Origin: Shinisaurus crocodilurus
Taxonomy: Eukaryota > Chordata > Lepidosauria > Squamata > Shinisauridae
DNA length: 64,000 bases
Direction: 5' to 3'
Assembly (NCBI GenBank): GCA_021292165.1
Contig: CM037877.1
Span: forward strand, 112,181,289 to 112,245,288
Under the pieces are notes generated by a model. That model worked only from the letters and a program-made list of their open reading frames with translations. It made no database searches and had not been told where the DNA came from. Both the position numbers and the translations under genes were made by a program. Below, piece after piece: positions 1 to 11,705 of this stretch. The stretch's first letter is position 1. Each line of letters opens with the position of its first letter.

Positions 1-57
1 AGTAGCTATCCACAAAGCCTGTACATCTCTGCGCGATTCATTGTTCTGTTTCTTTCC

Positions 58-240
58 CAGGGCCGGCATCAAGGGTAGGCATGGTTGGGCACCTGCCGAG
101 GATCCACACCTCAGCAGGGGCCCACTGACAAGAGCCCTCTGGACTCTGGAGTTGCTTCACAGGAGCTATACATGGTGCTCTACAGTGGTGAACCTCTTTT
201 GCGGATGGAGTTCAGCACCATGGATAGCTCCTATGAAGCT
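58..240 (+). mobile_element. Partial hAT copy of the 9256/32417 family
   Basis: It starts CAGGGCCGGCATC at 58 and keeps the block AAGGGTAGGCATGGTTGGGC and CACTGACAAGAGCCC. Similarity fades after about 170, so the right end is lost or rearranged. The open frames across it are not genes. Confidence 0.7.
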
Positions 241-479
241 CCAAATAAAAGCCGCAAAAACTGTAATGGAAAAGGAGACCAACCCAAATGGGAGTTACCA
301 GCCTCCCCTGCAATCTTCAGAGATTGGAGGGCTATGGGCATCCGGACTGGATTGCACCCTAAGGGGAAAAGACAGAAGAGCTGCACAATGTCTTCTGATT
401 GGTAGCGCTAAGAGCTCTCCATCTGGAAGCACACTGAACTCACTACCATTTCTGGGGGGGTTTCAAATATGGTTTCCTC

Positions 480-1500
480 TGGGGGTGGGGGTGGGGATAT
501 AGACTAAAAGGAAAAGGAAAACAATGAAACATATATTTGCATTTCTTTATTAATATCTGATTTCCTTCCTCCACCACAGAAAATGAGATGGAAAAGAAAC
601 ATGTTTCCAAACAAAACATAAGCCCACTGGACTCAAATGTTCAATGAAAAATAAGAAAGAAATGTATAAAAAGATTCTACTTCTTAAGCTGGTCTCATGC
701 ATTTAGGGCTGAATTTTTGAACACAGTAGAGCATATTTGTGTATTTCACACGGGAGACCACTTTGCTATTTCCTCTTCTAGTTATTTATTTGCAATGCAG
801 ATGTTACATTGTCTGACAATAGAACAGACTACTAAAAACATCTACAATGTGATACCAGGACATTTAAATGAGCCTGAAAATGTTAGATGGAGATAATTCT
901 ATCCAATTAACTATCCCAATCTTTTCTTCAATGCTTGTTCCCAATAATATGCAAAGCAAATTCTTTTTCTAATTCTACACACACTGTTTCTAAAACAGAT
1001 TTTATCTATGTGTGTGTGTTGTATTGCATAAGAAGTATCTTTATTATATATTAAAATTTGGCAAGAGTGCAAGATGACTCATGATTTTAGAAAGCTTTTA
1101 AATTATGAGTGTTTCAGCTTCTTGTTGAAAACTAAGGGTACAATCTAGGCAAGGTGAAGCACCTTTAAATCCTATTGATATCAATGGGGTAGTTAAGCCC
1201 ATACTTAAATCTCTTCCACTGAAGTCAAAAGTGCTTACATTTGGCTGGATTGTGCCTAAAATTCATAATCATTTTAAGTTTCACACATGACCACAGTTCA
1301 ATTACTTCCCAATACAATTTTGCCTTTAGGTTCTTAGCTGATGAAAAACCCCATCTCACACATATTCATTGCACTTTTTAGATAATCACATTATAAATTC
1401 TCTGTGACACATCTATATCACATGTTATCCACAGAAAGCTACATTAGGAATTCTCTGTGGATGAGTAAATTCCTATACCTGTAGACGAAATCCTTGGCCA
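480..1500. other. AT-rich unique sequence, no feature seen
   Basis: No open frame, splice-flanked coding segment or clear repeat, apart from a weak repeat-like block near 1140-1260 (CAATCTAGG ... GGATTGTGCC). Confidence 0.6.
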
Positions 1501-1504
1501 AGCT

Positions 1505-1626
1505 AAGAACATAACAAGAGCCATGCTAGATCAGACCAAGGGTCTATCTGTTCCAGCATTCTGTTCACTCAGTGGCCAACCAGCTGCCCACAGGAAGCCC
1601 ACAAGCAGGACATAAGTGCAATTGAA
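1505..1626 (+). repeat. Dispersed amniote repeat (GCTAGATCAGACCAAGGGTC)
   Basis: GCCATGCTAGATCAGACCAA, CAGTGGCCAACCAGCTGCCC and GAAGCCCACAAGCAGGACAT form a known squamate dispersed repeat whose class I cannot name. Confidence 0.65.
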
Positions 1627-2061
1627 GACATCACCTCAAGCCTCAGAATAGAATGTGCACATAAAGAATGATGTGAGAATGGAAGAGGAAACCAAAGCTC
1701 TTCTGTTCTCATTTCATGTGGCTGAAACCTGCCCCATGTTTCCTTCTCTTCTCTGACAGTTCAAGGGAAGTACACGTATACATGCACTCATTAGAGTTGT
1801 AGAGGCCAGATAAAACCATGTTGCAGGTCAGATGCTGTTCATGGACTGCCACTTTGCCACCTCTTCTCTAGTTTATCTGACACAACAAGACCGTAAGGCT
1901 GAGGAAGACCATTAGAATATTTCAAATACTTGTCTGGCTGGCCAGTCCGACTGTCTCAACGCTTTGAGATTCCCAACACTTTGTTTTTCTGTTTATTTTA
2001 TTTAAAATTAATTTAGGCTGCCTTTAGGGGTGGAACTCTCTCTTTGCTGTTCATATTTCCT

Positions 2062-2376
2062 AAAGTGGCCATGTGTCCTCTTTTACAGAGGACAGTCCTC
2101 TGTTTGAAGGGCCATCCAGTCCAAGTCTGGTATAAAGCTAAAGTCCCACCAGAAGGAAGAGCTGGGCCTTGAAGGTGCCCATCAACAGCACCTGCACAGC
2201 AGACTGAGCAAGGCACTCAGGTCACCTGGTCACAGTCCTACCCACTGTGGGGAGATGTACTGTTTTTCTGTTTAAAAGATAATAATTTCTAAATTTCATC
2301 TATACATACAAATTAGCATATGCATATTTGTGTCCTCTTCTGTCCTCTTTTTTTGGTGATGTATTTCCCCTTTTTG
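2062..2376 (+). repeat. Dispersed repeat X, copy 1 (TGGCCATGTGTCCTC family)
   Basis: Key words are ACAGAGGACAGTCCTCTG, GTCACCTGGTCACAGTCC, ATAATTTCTAAATTTCATC and TGTCCTCTTTTTTTGGTG. Unclassified; in the best copies the ends resemble an inverted TAGGGTGGCCA. Confidence 0.7.
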
Positions 2377-2864
2377 GATGATTCCTAATAATGCCTAGAA
2401 TTCCCAGTTATTAATCTTCAGCCCCAAAGCACACTTCATTTCTTTACTTTCGTTCATTTAAAACATTTTACCCCATGTCTCTTTGCACTCCAGGTATCTT
2501 ACAAGCAATTTTAAAATACCCACCACCACTACCAAAAAAACACAAAAAACACAGATCATAGAGCAACTGTGTAAATAAATATTCAGGAATCAATATCCCC
2601 ATATTCTAGCAAATAAACATAACAGCTTCAACATCTTTAAGGTATTACTACTACTACACCTTTACCAAAAAGTCAGGAGATACATCAACCATCAGGCTTC
2701 CTTGGGGAATAACCTTAGGGCTATGAGAAGGCTTTGTTCAGGATCTGAACTCTTCTAACTTCCATTATTGATGGAAAGCAAGGCCCCAAGGCAAGGCCAC
2801 ACCAGATCATCTCCTTAGGTGTGGTGAGCATATAGGGTGTGGCCTTCTGCTGGTCCTCCTAGGC

Positions 2865-3000
2865 CAGCCTTCCCCAGCGTAGAGTCTTCCAGATGATTTG
2901 GACTACAACTCCCAGCATTCCTGACTATTGACCATGCTGGCTGGGGCTGATGGTGGTTGAAGTCCAAAACATCAGGAGGGCATGGGGTTGGGGAAGGCTG
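2865..3000. mobile_element. Foldback hAT element (136 bp)
   Basis: CAGCCTTCCCC and GGGGAAGGCTG form the ends, with ACTACAACTCCCAGC inside. The exact octamer TCCTAGGC flanks it at 2857-2864 and 3001-3008. Confidence 0.92.
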
Positions 3001-3372
3001 TCCTAGGCCATGAAGGTCTTTAAAAATCCAAACTCAACATTTTTGCTTTCTTTCCAAGAACAAGTTCTTCCTGAGTTGGTAAACTTGCAGCTGTGCCACT
3101 TCAAACTGCAGGTGGCCGCTCACATGGTTGAATGTACAAAAACAAAACACCTCAGGCAGAAGGGTAAGATAGCAGGACCCTTCTCCCTTACAGCTAATTT
3201 TCTAAAGGGGAGGGGGATTTTCACACGGAAGACCATTCAATTGAGCGAGTCGCCATCTGAGGTATTCTGACATAGCACATTTCAGACACAGGTTTATCAC
3301 CTCAGTGAGAACTAGGCCTAAGTGCCTGGGTTCAGCATCCCCCTCCCTGAACCCACAGAACTGAACAGATTT

Positions 3373-3420
3373 TAGATAGATAGATAGATAGATAGATAGA
3401 TGATAGATAGATAGATAGAT
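3373..3420. repeat. (GATA)n microsatellite
   Basis: Tandem GATA units with one interruption (TGATAG). Confidence 0.95.
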
Positions 3421-3789
3421 ACTGCTGGCTCTAGGATTTTGGAAGCTATTGACAAAACATCCTCAGTGGGCTCCCTTAACAAGGAGGGATACACAAACTG
3501 AGAATTCTCTCACATTGCCTTAGACTTTCAGGGTCTCCCACATAAAGCAAAAATAGTGACAAGAGTGGTGGGATGAGTCCCTCTGCCAACCCTTGGGCCC
3601 CTGGAAAGTGCCAGACATCGCCACCCTCTGGAACTGGCCACACATAGCTGAAACAAAATGTCCTTCCCAGCAGCTTGTGTTCATGGAGGATAAGGCTATC
3701 AAAGGCTACTAGTCATGATGGCTATATATCAGCTCCAGTATCAGGGGTGGTACACCTCTCAGTTCCAGTTGCTGTGGAACAGAAGCAGG

Positions 3790-3905
3790 GGGGTGCGGTT
3801 GTGTTCATGTCCTGCTTGTGGGCTTCCCATGAACATTTGGTTGGCCACTGTGGGAACAGACAGGCCTTTGGTCTAAGCCAGCATGGCTCTCCTTATTGTT
3901 CTTAT
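3790..3905 (-). repeat. Reverse copy of the repeat at 1505-1626
   Basis: GTCCTGCTTGTGGGCTTCCC, TTGGTTGGCCACTGTGGG and GGTCTAAGCCAGCATGGCTC are the reverse complement of the same blocks. Confidence 0.65.
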
Positions 3906-4079
3906 ATTTGAAGCTATGTAAATATTCTCTTCTAAACTTGCTTTATAACTGTGCCTTGATTTCCTCCTTCACCAAATCAATACTAGCAATTAAGGCACGT
4001 AAACATTTTAAGTGCAACAATTTGCTGGTATCAGAGAGATAGAAACCTCTTATTCCAAAGCTTCTTGATTAAGAACCAT

Positions 4080-4106
4080 TACACACACACACACACACAC
4101 ACACAC
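4080..4106. repeat. (AC)n microsatellite
   Basis: Thirteen uninterrupted AC units. Confidence 0.95.
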
Positions 4107-4737
4107 GGTTGTTACTTTTTTCTTCTTCATTCACAGCTTCCAGCAATCACTTGCACCATATATTTCGTGTCTCCTACCCCCAAAAAAGTATCATGGACAT
4201 ATGGAAAAACCTTTAAAATAATCAGGCTGTTTAAATTCCCTCTATCCTTGAAAATGAATGTTACACCCATTATGCTTAGCACCGTTACAGCATAGCTTGG
4301 GTAATGCTGATGATTATCTCTTCCATTCATTTTTCATAAGAAATGTACGTCTCATAAATCCTCTTAATGGATATACTGTGAGAAATGAATTATTGGGAAG
4401 TAAGAGATCGGTACCAGCCAGGAATATTGTGTGATTTATGCTCAATGTTTGTCCATTGCATTTTTCTACTTCTTCCTTCCTCATCTTCCTTCTTCAGAAG
4501 GATGCTCACAAGTAGGCTTGCCACCCATTCACAATTTCTGTGGCTTGTTCATATTTTGAGAGCCTTATCCATAATAAGTAGAAAGTGTAGGGCTATTTTA
4601 CCCATTACATTTTTTTTTTAAGGTGTGCACCTATGGATCCCACTCCAACTGTGTGTACTGCAGAGCCAAGTACATTAAGCAAAAATTGTACTTCTGATTT
4701 CAAGAGTTAAGTGGCCCATGAGCACGGTAGCCATATA

Positions 4738-5032
4738 AGTAGGATGGCCCATGTGTTCTACATTACAGAGGACAGTCCTCTAGTTGAAGTGCTGTCCAAA
4801 GATGGTCTTCTCTTTGAAGGTGTGCTGTATTTGAAGGGCTGTCCAAGTCCACACCAAGTCTGGTTTAAAGCTAACAAGGACCCCAAGACTTTTTTTCAAG
4901 AAGGGGAAGTTGTTCATCAGCAGTTAGCACCTGGACAGCAGCCTGAGAAGACACACAGGTCACTTGGTCAAACAGTCTTCCCCACTATGGTGAGATGTAT
5001 TTTATTTCTGTTTATAGTCATTGTGAAAGGAG
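4738..5032 (+). repeat. Dispersed repeat X, copy 2
   Basis: ATTACAGAGGACAGTCCTCT, CACACAGGTCACTTGGTC and CCCCACTATGGTGAGATGTA match copy 1. It creates a 140-codon open frame that is not a gene. Confidence 0.7.
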
Positions 5033-5272
5033 CAGAGGGCAGGTGGTTACCCAACTCCCTGCAGTGTAGGCAGTGGGCAAACAAAGTACCCGGTAGGCTG
5101 CCACCACTCCTTACATCCATCTTCTCAGCCTGAGCTAGGGGACTCTCAGACCTTTCCGGACACACTTGGGGCACAGAAATATGGGTTCAAGATGACACCC
5201 TATATTTTATGCCCCAAGCCAAAAATTCTACACAGTAGCAAAACCAAACAGAAGGCTCTGGATTTTGTACTG

Positions 5273-5522
5273 CGGCTTTATTTATTTTATTTATTTATTT
5301 ATTATATTTATACCCCGCCTTTTTTCCTGCAAGGAACCCAAGGTGGCTTACATAATCCACCTCCTCCTCTCCATTTTATTCTCACAACAACCCTGTGAGG
5401 TAGGTTAGGCTGAGAGGCAGTGACTGGCCCAAAGTCACCCAGTGAGTTTCATCATGGCCGAGCGGGGACTAGAACCCGGATCTCCCGAGTCCCAGTCCAG
5501 CACTCTCACCACTACTTTACCT
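5273..5522 (-). mobile_element. tRNA-derived SINE (Sauria-SINE type)
   Basis: A minus-strand copy. The plus strand shows the reversed tail (TTTATTTATTTATT), GGAACCCAAGGTGGCTTACA, CCCTGTGAGGTAGGTTAGGC, and the reversed B-box area around GAACCCGGATCTCC. The head end lies near 5510-5522. Confidence 0.85.
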
Positions 5523-6159
5523 GGAATAAAGCACATACAAACAAAATAGCTGTGAAGTTTATTTACAGTAAGGAAGTGGGGGGAAGGGATAAAAAGGTGT
5601 TCAAATATCAGAGTAAACAGGGAAACCAGAGAAACCCTTTGGAGCAATGGAAAAACCCTTTTGAAACAATGCGGGGGGGGGGGGGTGGGACACACGCACA
5701 AAGTAATACCTATCCTATCCTATACTTTACCTAGGTAAGGGTCTTCTAGTAGGATAGGGCCCAATTCAGGATACAAAAGCTCACAGACCTGAAAGCCAGT
5801 TTGCACAGGCAGACGAAGACTGAAGACGAAACTAAAGACATAGCAACAATAGCCGCCCCCCCAGGCCCTTGGTGAATGTGAGGTGAGCCTCCACAGCCAA
5901 TCACAGTCGGGCTGAATAAATTCCACAGCAGTCAGGAGGGGAGGGGGGAGTGAAAAGCTCTCACCACCATCCAGCCAACACTGTTCAGGTTAATTTGGCA
6001 AGAGTTCCATGCTCGCCTTGATGAGCCAGACACTAAAAGAAAAACAAAACCTATGATAATGTATGCAGGTGGTTTTAACAAGTGCGTGCCAGCCCCTCCT
6101 CACGAAATGAAGCTTGTTACCAGCAGCTAAATCTCAAAAGGAAAATGGATTTCTTGACA

Positions 6160-6290
6160 GTAATTATTTCCAAATTTGCATCTATACATATAGATTAGTG
6201 TGTGCAAATTTTACACAAACGGCTGTTTTCTTTTTGGGTGGTGCATTTCCTTCTTTTAGGCAATGGGTAAATATGGCCACCCTACATATA
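6160..6290 (+). repeat. Dispersed repeat X, copy 3 (3' part)
   Basis: Only TAATTATTTCCAAATTTGCA through TATGGCCACCCTA remains; the right end shows the clearest GGCCACCCTA terminus. Confidence 0.65.
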
Positions 6291-6420
6291 AGTCAGTGAC
6301 CAGAGCAGACCCTTACAAGAACAACAGCTGCTAGCAGGGAGGAAAAGAAGAGCAGGCACATGGAGGATGGCTTAATAAGAGAGCCAGCGTGGCGTGGCGG
6401 CTAGAGTGTTCGGCTGGGAT

Positions 6421-7227
6421 CAGGACCGGTGCAAGGCAGTTTGGCGCCCTAGGCAAAATCAGATATTTAGCGCCCCCCCTTCCCACTTGAGCCCTCCCTC
6501 CCTCCAGCGCCCTCGGAGCTTACTTTGGAGTAGACCTGTACGGTTAAGCACAGTTGGAACTGCTGGAGGCTAAGCGAGGCACCCCAGCTGATCCGGAGCC
6601 GTTTTGGAGCGTGGGTGAAGGAGGGAGGGTGAAAGGAAGGAAGGAAGAGGGGGAAGGCGGCGAAAGAAGGGAGGAAAGGAAGAGGAAAGCGGTGCGCGGA
6701 TGCGCGAAAGAGAAAGAAAACCACAGAAATATTATTTTTAAAAAAGATTAAGGGGATGAAGAGGGGGGGAGACTGATGAAAAAGGAAAGAAAGAAAGAAA
6801 GAAAGAAAGAAAGAGGAACACAAAATGAAGTGAAGTAGACCATTGGAGAAGGGGAAAAGACAAAACAGATTAAGAGGAAGGAAGAAAAATTAGACTGGCT
6901 GGAAGGAAGGGGAGATTTTAGGGAAGGAAAGCCAAGCGTGGTGTGGACCTGCGGCTCGCTCTTCCTTCCCTCCTGAGGTTTTGCTGCCGCCCTGCCCGAA
7001 CTGCGTGGGCCGGCGAGCGAGGGGTCTTGCGGTGCGGGCGGGAGGGGGCGCGTGCGCCGGGCTTCTTGGCCGTTCCAATCCTCTTTGATTGCAAGCCCTA
7101 ATTCATCACCGCCTCCCCACCCCCACCCCAATCGATTCATTCATCCCTGAGTGGAGTGTTTCTGCGCCCCATTCAGCCATGCGCCCTAGGCAGCCGCCTA
7201 ATTTGCCTAGTGGTAGCGCCGGCCCTG
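6421..7227 (+). mobile_element. Non-autonomous hAT element (807 bp) with CpG-rich core, inserted in a SINE
   Basis: Ends are CAGGACCGGTGC and GCGCCGGCCCTG, inverted copies of each other. Both sides are flanked by the exact octamer GCTGGGAT (6413-6420 and 7228-7235), which fixes the boundaries. It interrupts a Sauria-like SINE. The interior has an (AAAG)n run, purine-rich stretches and a GC- and CpG-rich stretch at about 6940-7080. No transposase frame is seen; the open frames here follow low-complexity sequence. Confidence 0.92.
6784..6814. repeat. (AAAG)n microsatellite
   Basis: Tandem AAAG units inside the hAT element 6421-7227. Confidence 0.9.
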
Positions 7228-7754
7228 GCTGGGATGTGGGAGATCCAGGTTCCAGTCCCCACTCAGCCATGAAGCTCACTGGGCGACTTTGGGCCAATCA
7301 CAGACTCTTGGCCTAGCCTACCTCACAGGGTTGTTGTTGTGAGGATGAAATGGAGAGGAGGGCCATGTAAGCCACCTTGGGCTCCTTGCAGGACATAAAT
7401 ATACTAAATGAATAAAATAAATAATACTAAGGCAGGCTTGCAAAACTAGTGACCCACCAGATTGAATTCAACTCACCAGCCATGTATTACAGCCTGCCAG
7501 ATAGATTTTGCCATCTCAGAAAGGCAGCAAAACTGGTACCCTGAACAAAGCCCTGGGGGATTGGCACACAGCACAGAAGTGGTGGGTTGCATTTGGCTTG
7601 GTGGGCCACAAGTTGTATAGGCCTGCACTGAGGATTACCACTTGGGGAGAGAAGGAACGCTCACCTAGCTAGGAATTCCACAGTTGTGTTGAAGGATCCA
7701 TCTATTTTTACCTTAGAACAGGGGTTTTCAAACGTCCCACCTTGAGGAAATCCA

Positions 7755-8070
7755 TATAGGGTGGACACGTATGCAATGCCACAAAAAAGAGGATGAAAGA
7801 GGACATCGATTTGCATGAAAAGTGCATATGCTAATTAGTATCTATAGATGCAAATTTAGAAATGATTATTATAATTTAAATAGAAATATAGTGCATCTCA
7901 CCATACAGTGGAAGACTATGACCAGGTGACCTGTGTGCCTGCCTGTTCAGTCTGCTGTCTGATGATTCTTTATCTTTAAACTGGAATTGGGCAGGACAGC
8001 CCAATTTCAGATAGAGGACACCTTCAAATAGAGGACTGTCCTCTGTAAAACCGGATACCTGGCCACCCAT
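7755..8070 (-). repeat. Dispersed repeat X, copy 4
   Basis: A reverse-strand copy bounded by TATAGGGTGGACAC on the left and ACCTGGCCACCCA on the right, which gives the inverted-end structure. Confidence 0.7.
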
Positions 8071-8145
8071 CTGTCAGAAAACCCCTGCACACTGGCCATA
8101 AGGCACCCAGTATATTCCAGAGCATTCTGGGGCATGTTCTAGGGC

Positions 8146-8300
8146 AGGGGTGGGAAGAAGGTAGATTAGGATCTACTGGTAGACCTGGGTGTGATCTGCT
8201 GCAGAACAGCAAGGATTTCTGATTCCTAATTCCTTGCTGATCCCTGCAACCCATGATGAAATTGATCTCCCGGGTTCGAACAACAGGACAACCCATCCTG
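8146..8300 (+). mobile_element. Partial hAT copy related to 26526-26909
   Basis: It begins CAGGGGTGGGAAGAAGGTAG and shares the TCTACTGGTAGA block with the full copy, then diverges. No right end was found. Confidence 0.65.
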
Positions 8301-8379
8301 GTACGAACAACCCCTAGAACAAGCCATGGGTTCTCAGGGTGGCTTGTTCCCGAAAAATAAGCCACCCTGTGGGAAGTGG

Positions 8380-8455
8380 TCTAGATTCAGACAACACGAC
8401 AACCCACCATGGCTAATTACCCACAATGGGTTGTTGTGTTGTGTGAACCAGGTCA
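8380..8455. repeat. Short GATTCAGACAACACGACAAC foldback
   Basis: Inverted arms around CCATGGCTAATTACCC; a short relative of 18196-18529. Confidence 0.65.
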
Positions 8456-8587
8456 TTATGGAGGGTGCTCAGGCCAGTAAGACTTGCTGTTGCCCCAACT
8501 GAGAGCATGGCATGCCCTAGTTCAGGGGCATACAAACTATTTGGCCCTGAGGTCTTAATGTGATGCTGGCTGAGGGGTCAGGGGTTG

Positions 8588-8589
<2 letters not shown>

Positions 8590-8618
<29 letters not shown>
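8590..8618. repeat. (AC)n microsatellite
   Basis: Pure AC run. Confidence 0.95.
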
Positions 8619-9255
8619 TGTTTAGAATAGTTGCTCCTGTTACTCTTACCACAATCAGCAGCAGCACTCACAGGGCAGGAGTAACAAGATACTCTGGCAG
8701 TAACTCTCTAGGGCAGGAGCCATAGAGCCCCCTGAGAGGACTGCTAGAGTGTCTTCTCAGACAGAAGTCAGCTGGGCAAAGGAAACCCAGTTTGTTTGCG
8801 GCAGAGGTGGTGTCAGCAGAAGTGGTAAATTGGCAGGGAGATTCGACGGCAGAGGCAGTGTGGGTCTTGAGACTGCAGTTAAAGCCTCGGGGAACATGGG
8901 TGGCCCGTGGGCCATGGGACATCCCCCCCCCTCTTGCTCTAATAGGCCAAGGCCTGGTCTACACATGCAGGCAGGAGAATGAGGTGGTACCACTTCAGAC
9001 TGGAGGTCAGGGTTTCCATTTTCTGAATGCTTCTCCACATGAAACAAACACCCCTCATCGCAAATACAACAACATTCACACAGCAGGGAGAAAAGTTATG
9101 TCCCAGCTCTTCACTAGCTGTACTGCTTTTTTAAATGCAACAACATTTTGAAGAAAGGGAAGCATTAAAAATATATTATCTCCCACTTGCAGTCTTATGT
9201 GATACAGCTCACTCTACCACCACGTTCTGCTGCATGTGTAGGCCAGACCCAACAC

Positions 9256-9620
9256 CAGTGCCGGCTCCAGGTTTTGGAGGGCCCTTGGACAAGATCCTCA
9301 ATGCCCCCCCTCCCTCATGGAGTCCTCCTTCTCACCGCCATTGTCACCAGCTGCTCTTCCTCTTCCTCCTCCTCCTCCTTGCTGTCACTTGCTTGCTTGA
9401 CAGGCAGAGGGGCAGCGAGCAAGGAAGCAGTGGCATCTCCTGCTCTTCCTTCTCACCACCACCACCACCATTGTCTGGGCCAAAGAAAGAAGCAGGTGAG
9501 CGAGCACATTGCAGTGGTGAAGAGGAGGAGCACCTCCAGGGGGCTCTTGTCAGTGGGCCCCTAGAGGGGCATGGGCCATCAGCAGGTGCCCAACCATGCC
9601 TACCCTTGTCACCGGCCCTG
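9256..9620 (-). mobile_element. Non-autonomous hAT element (365 bp)
   Basis: Ends are CAGTGCCGGCTCC and ACCGGCCCTG, flanked by the exact octamer CCCAACAC at 9248-9255 and 9621-9628. The interior carries (CTC)n and (CAC)n runs that create a spurious long open frame. Orientation is opposite to the copy at 32417. Confidence 0.9.
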
Positions 9621-10612
9621 CCCAACACTACTATTCAGTGGATTGCAGAGAAGGATTTGGGGCAGGGTGGGGGTGGGGTGGGTGGGACAGTGTTTTATGG
9701 TAGGGAGGCTTGCCCGACCGCTATCGATCTTCTCATTGAAGAACCCCTGATAAGGTCCCGAGGAGCCCCAGTCTAATTTCCTGGAACACCATGTGACATC
9801 CTCTGCCTTAGAATTTCAATGCTTCAAAGTAGTTCCGTGACCTGAGCCTGCCAGGAAAGCGTGTAGTAATTTAATACAAGGTACAAAGATTCTCATCTGA
9901 AGACAGAAATGTAAAAGGGGGGGGGGAGAGATGGAAGAAGGTGTGGAAAACATGTTCCAAAGGAACAAAACCTCAGATCGAAAGCACTGCAGACGTATTG
10001 ATTTAAGCTCCTCATATGGTTTGGGAAGAAACTGACTCCTTCTGATCCAGGTATACAGCAACATCTGCACACTCTCCCAGGGGTGAGAGGCAGAGGAGAG
10101 CACCTTTGGGGGGGGCATGCTTCCTATGGAATCAGTATGAGCTGGCACTGAGAGGTCACTTTGCTCAAGCCCCTGGCCGGCTGCTCCTACATGCTTCCAA
10201 GAGTGTGTGCTTAGAAGCAGAGGAAACAGGAAAAGCAATGAGATCCACAGAGAATACAAGGGCCAACAGGTAAAACATTTTTTTTTTTAAAAGGGAACAT
10301 AGATGAGATTTAGTTCCTCAACCCTCAGAGGTCTAGGGAGAAGGAAAAAAGAAACTATCGAAAATGATTGTTTTCTATTGTACCTTAAATATATTGGAGC
10401 ACATAACCCTGACACAGGAACTGCAGAAATGTAGCAATAATAGCTTAGGGAGTGCTGTGCTCATGCACACAAATTGTCTGCATTTTTCATCGTCCCAATT
10501 TTCCCCTTGAAATTTCTAAACTCGGCTGGATTCTGTATGGCTTCTATATTTCAGCAACAAAGAGTACATCATTATAGGAGTCACTCATTATAGTGGCATC
10601 AGTCATTTAGGG

Positions 10613-11016
10613 CAGGGGTGCAGAATCTCGGGCCTGCGGGTCAAATCCAGCCTACTTGGGGGCCAAATCCAGCCTACTTGGGGGCCAAATCCAGCCTACT
10701 TGGGGGCCAAATCCAACCTTCCAGAGTTCACCAGTTGGCCACACTCCCTTTCCCCAGGCCATACCCCTTTTCCCCCAACCACCAATTGTTTGGTGCTTTC
10801 CCAGCTTTTGTATGTCGTCGTCCACTGCCCCATTCTTAAAGGTTGAAATGCCCCTCCCAAGGCATGGTTACTTGCAGTAAAAGCTTTAAGCTAAAATATG
10901 CTGTATATTTTGGGACTTGCCCATTTTGCCTTTGGCCCCACTGAGAGGAGCATCTGAGAGCTTCTCTACTATGGAATTTGGCCCACAGGCTGAAAGAGGT
11001 TAACTTAACACCCCTG
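10613..11016 (+). mobile_element. Non-autonomous hAT element with internal 22-bp tandem array
   Basis: Ends CAGGGGTGCAGAATCTC and CACCCCTG. The array at 10636-10717 repeats a 22-bp unit built on GGGGGCCAAATCCAGCC. No flanking duplication was found. Confidence 0.75.
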
Positions 11017-11565
11017 CTGTAAGCATCTCAGTTAGGGCCACTTCCTCTCTGGCACTTGCCACAGGACTCAGATCAGTTCACTGCGCCCAGCACCAACAAG
11101 ACTACTGGGTGGAGGAGGAACTGCAGGCAGGCACCTCAAGCCAGGCGGACAAACATCCCAGACCAGAATTCTCCAGACATTCAGGTGACCTTGGAGAGCC
11201 AATCCCACACCGCCGCCTGCTATAAAACTCCCAAGAGCTGCTATAGTCCCTCAGTTTGGACAAATCATTGGGGTCTGCTATGACAATATGGGAGAAAAGT
11301 CCCCTTGTGTAGTGATAAAGTGCATTGATATCAGGCTGCAATAGGTGCTGAATTCTTGGGAGGATGGGCAGCTTCTCTATCCCTGTCAGAGCGAGTAAAC
11401 ATTTAACAACAACAACAACAACAACACTAGAAGCAATTACACTGGAGCTTGATATGTTTTCAAGCCCCATATCTCCAAGCAGGAGGAAGATCCAGGCTAA
11501 GTTTCCTTGTGAGAAGAAAATCCTGGAGACATACAAGCATTTCTGTAATATCCCTTTGTTTACAA

Positions 11566-11705
11566 CAGTGTTCTCCAACCTTGGGTCCCCAGATGTTTTT
11601 GGCCTACAACTCCCAGCATGCCCCAGCCAGCTATGCTACGCTGGCTGGGGCATGCTGGGAGTTGTAGACCAAAAACATCTGGGGACCCAAGGTTGGAGAA
11701 CACTG
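11566..11705. mobile_element. Foldback hAT element (140 bp), near-perfect palindrome
   Basis: The arms (CAGTGTTCTCCAACCTTGGG and its complement) pair over almost the full length. The exact octamer GTTTACAA lies at 11558-11565 and 11706-11713. So few mismatches suggest a young insertion. Confidence 0.95.

Larger units (their letters stand above)
6379..7432 (+). mobile_element. tRNA-derived SINE (Sauria-SINE type), split by a hAT insertion
   Basis: The head at 6379-6420 has a pol III A-box-like GTGGCGTGGCGG. After the hAT element it continues at 7228 with a B-box-like GGTTCCAGTCCC, the block CTCACTGGGCGACTTTGGGC, the motif CCTCACAGGGTTGTTGT and an A/T-rich AATAAATA tail. Excising the hAT plus one duplication restores one SINE. 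The Sauria-SINE assignment is from memory of that family. Confidence 0.82.

Noticed and set aside
9135..9776. 213-codon plus-strand frame
   Set aside because: It lies across the hAT element 9256-9620, with microsatellite-coded L, S and H runs.
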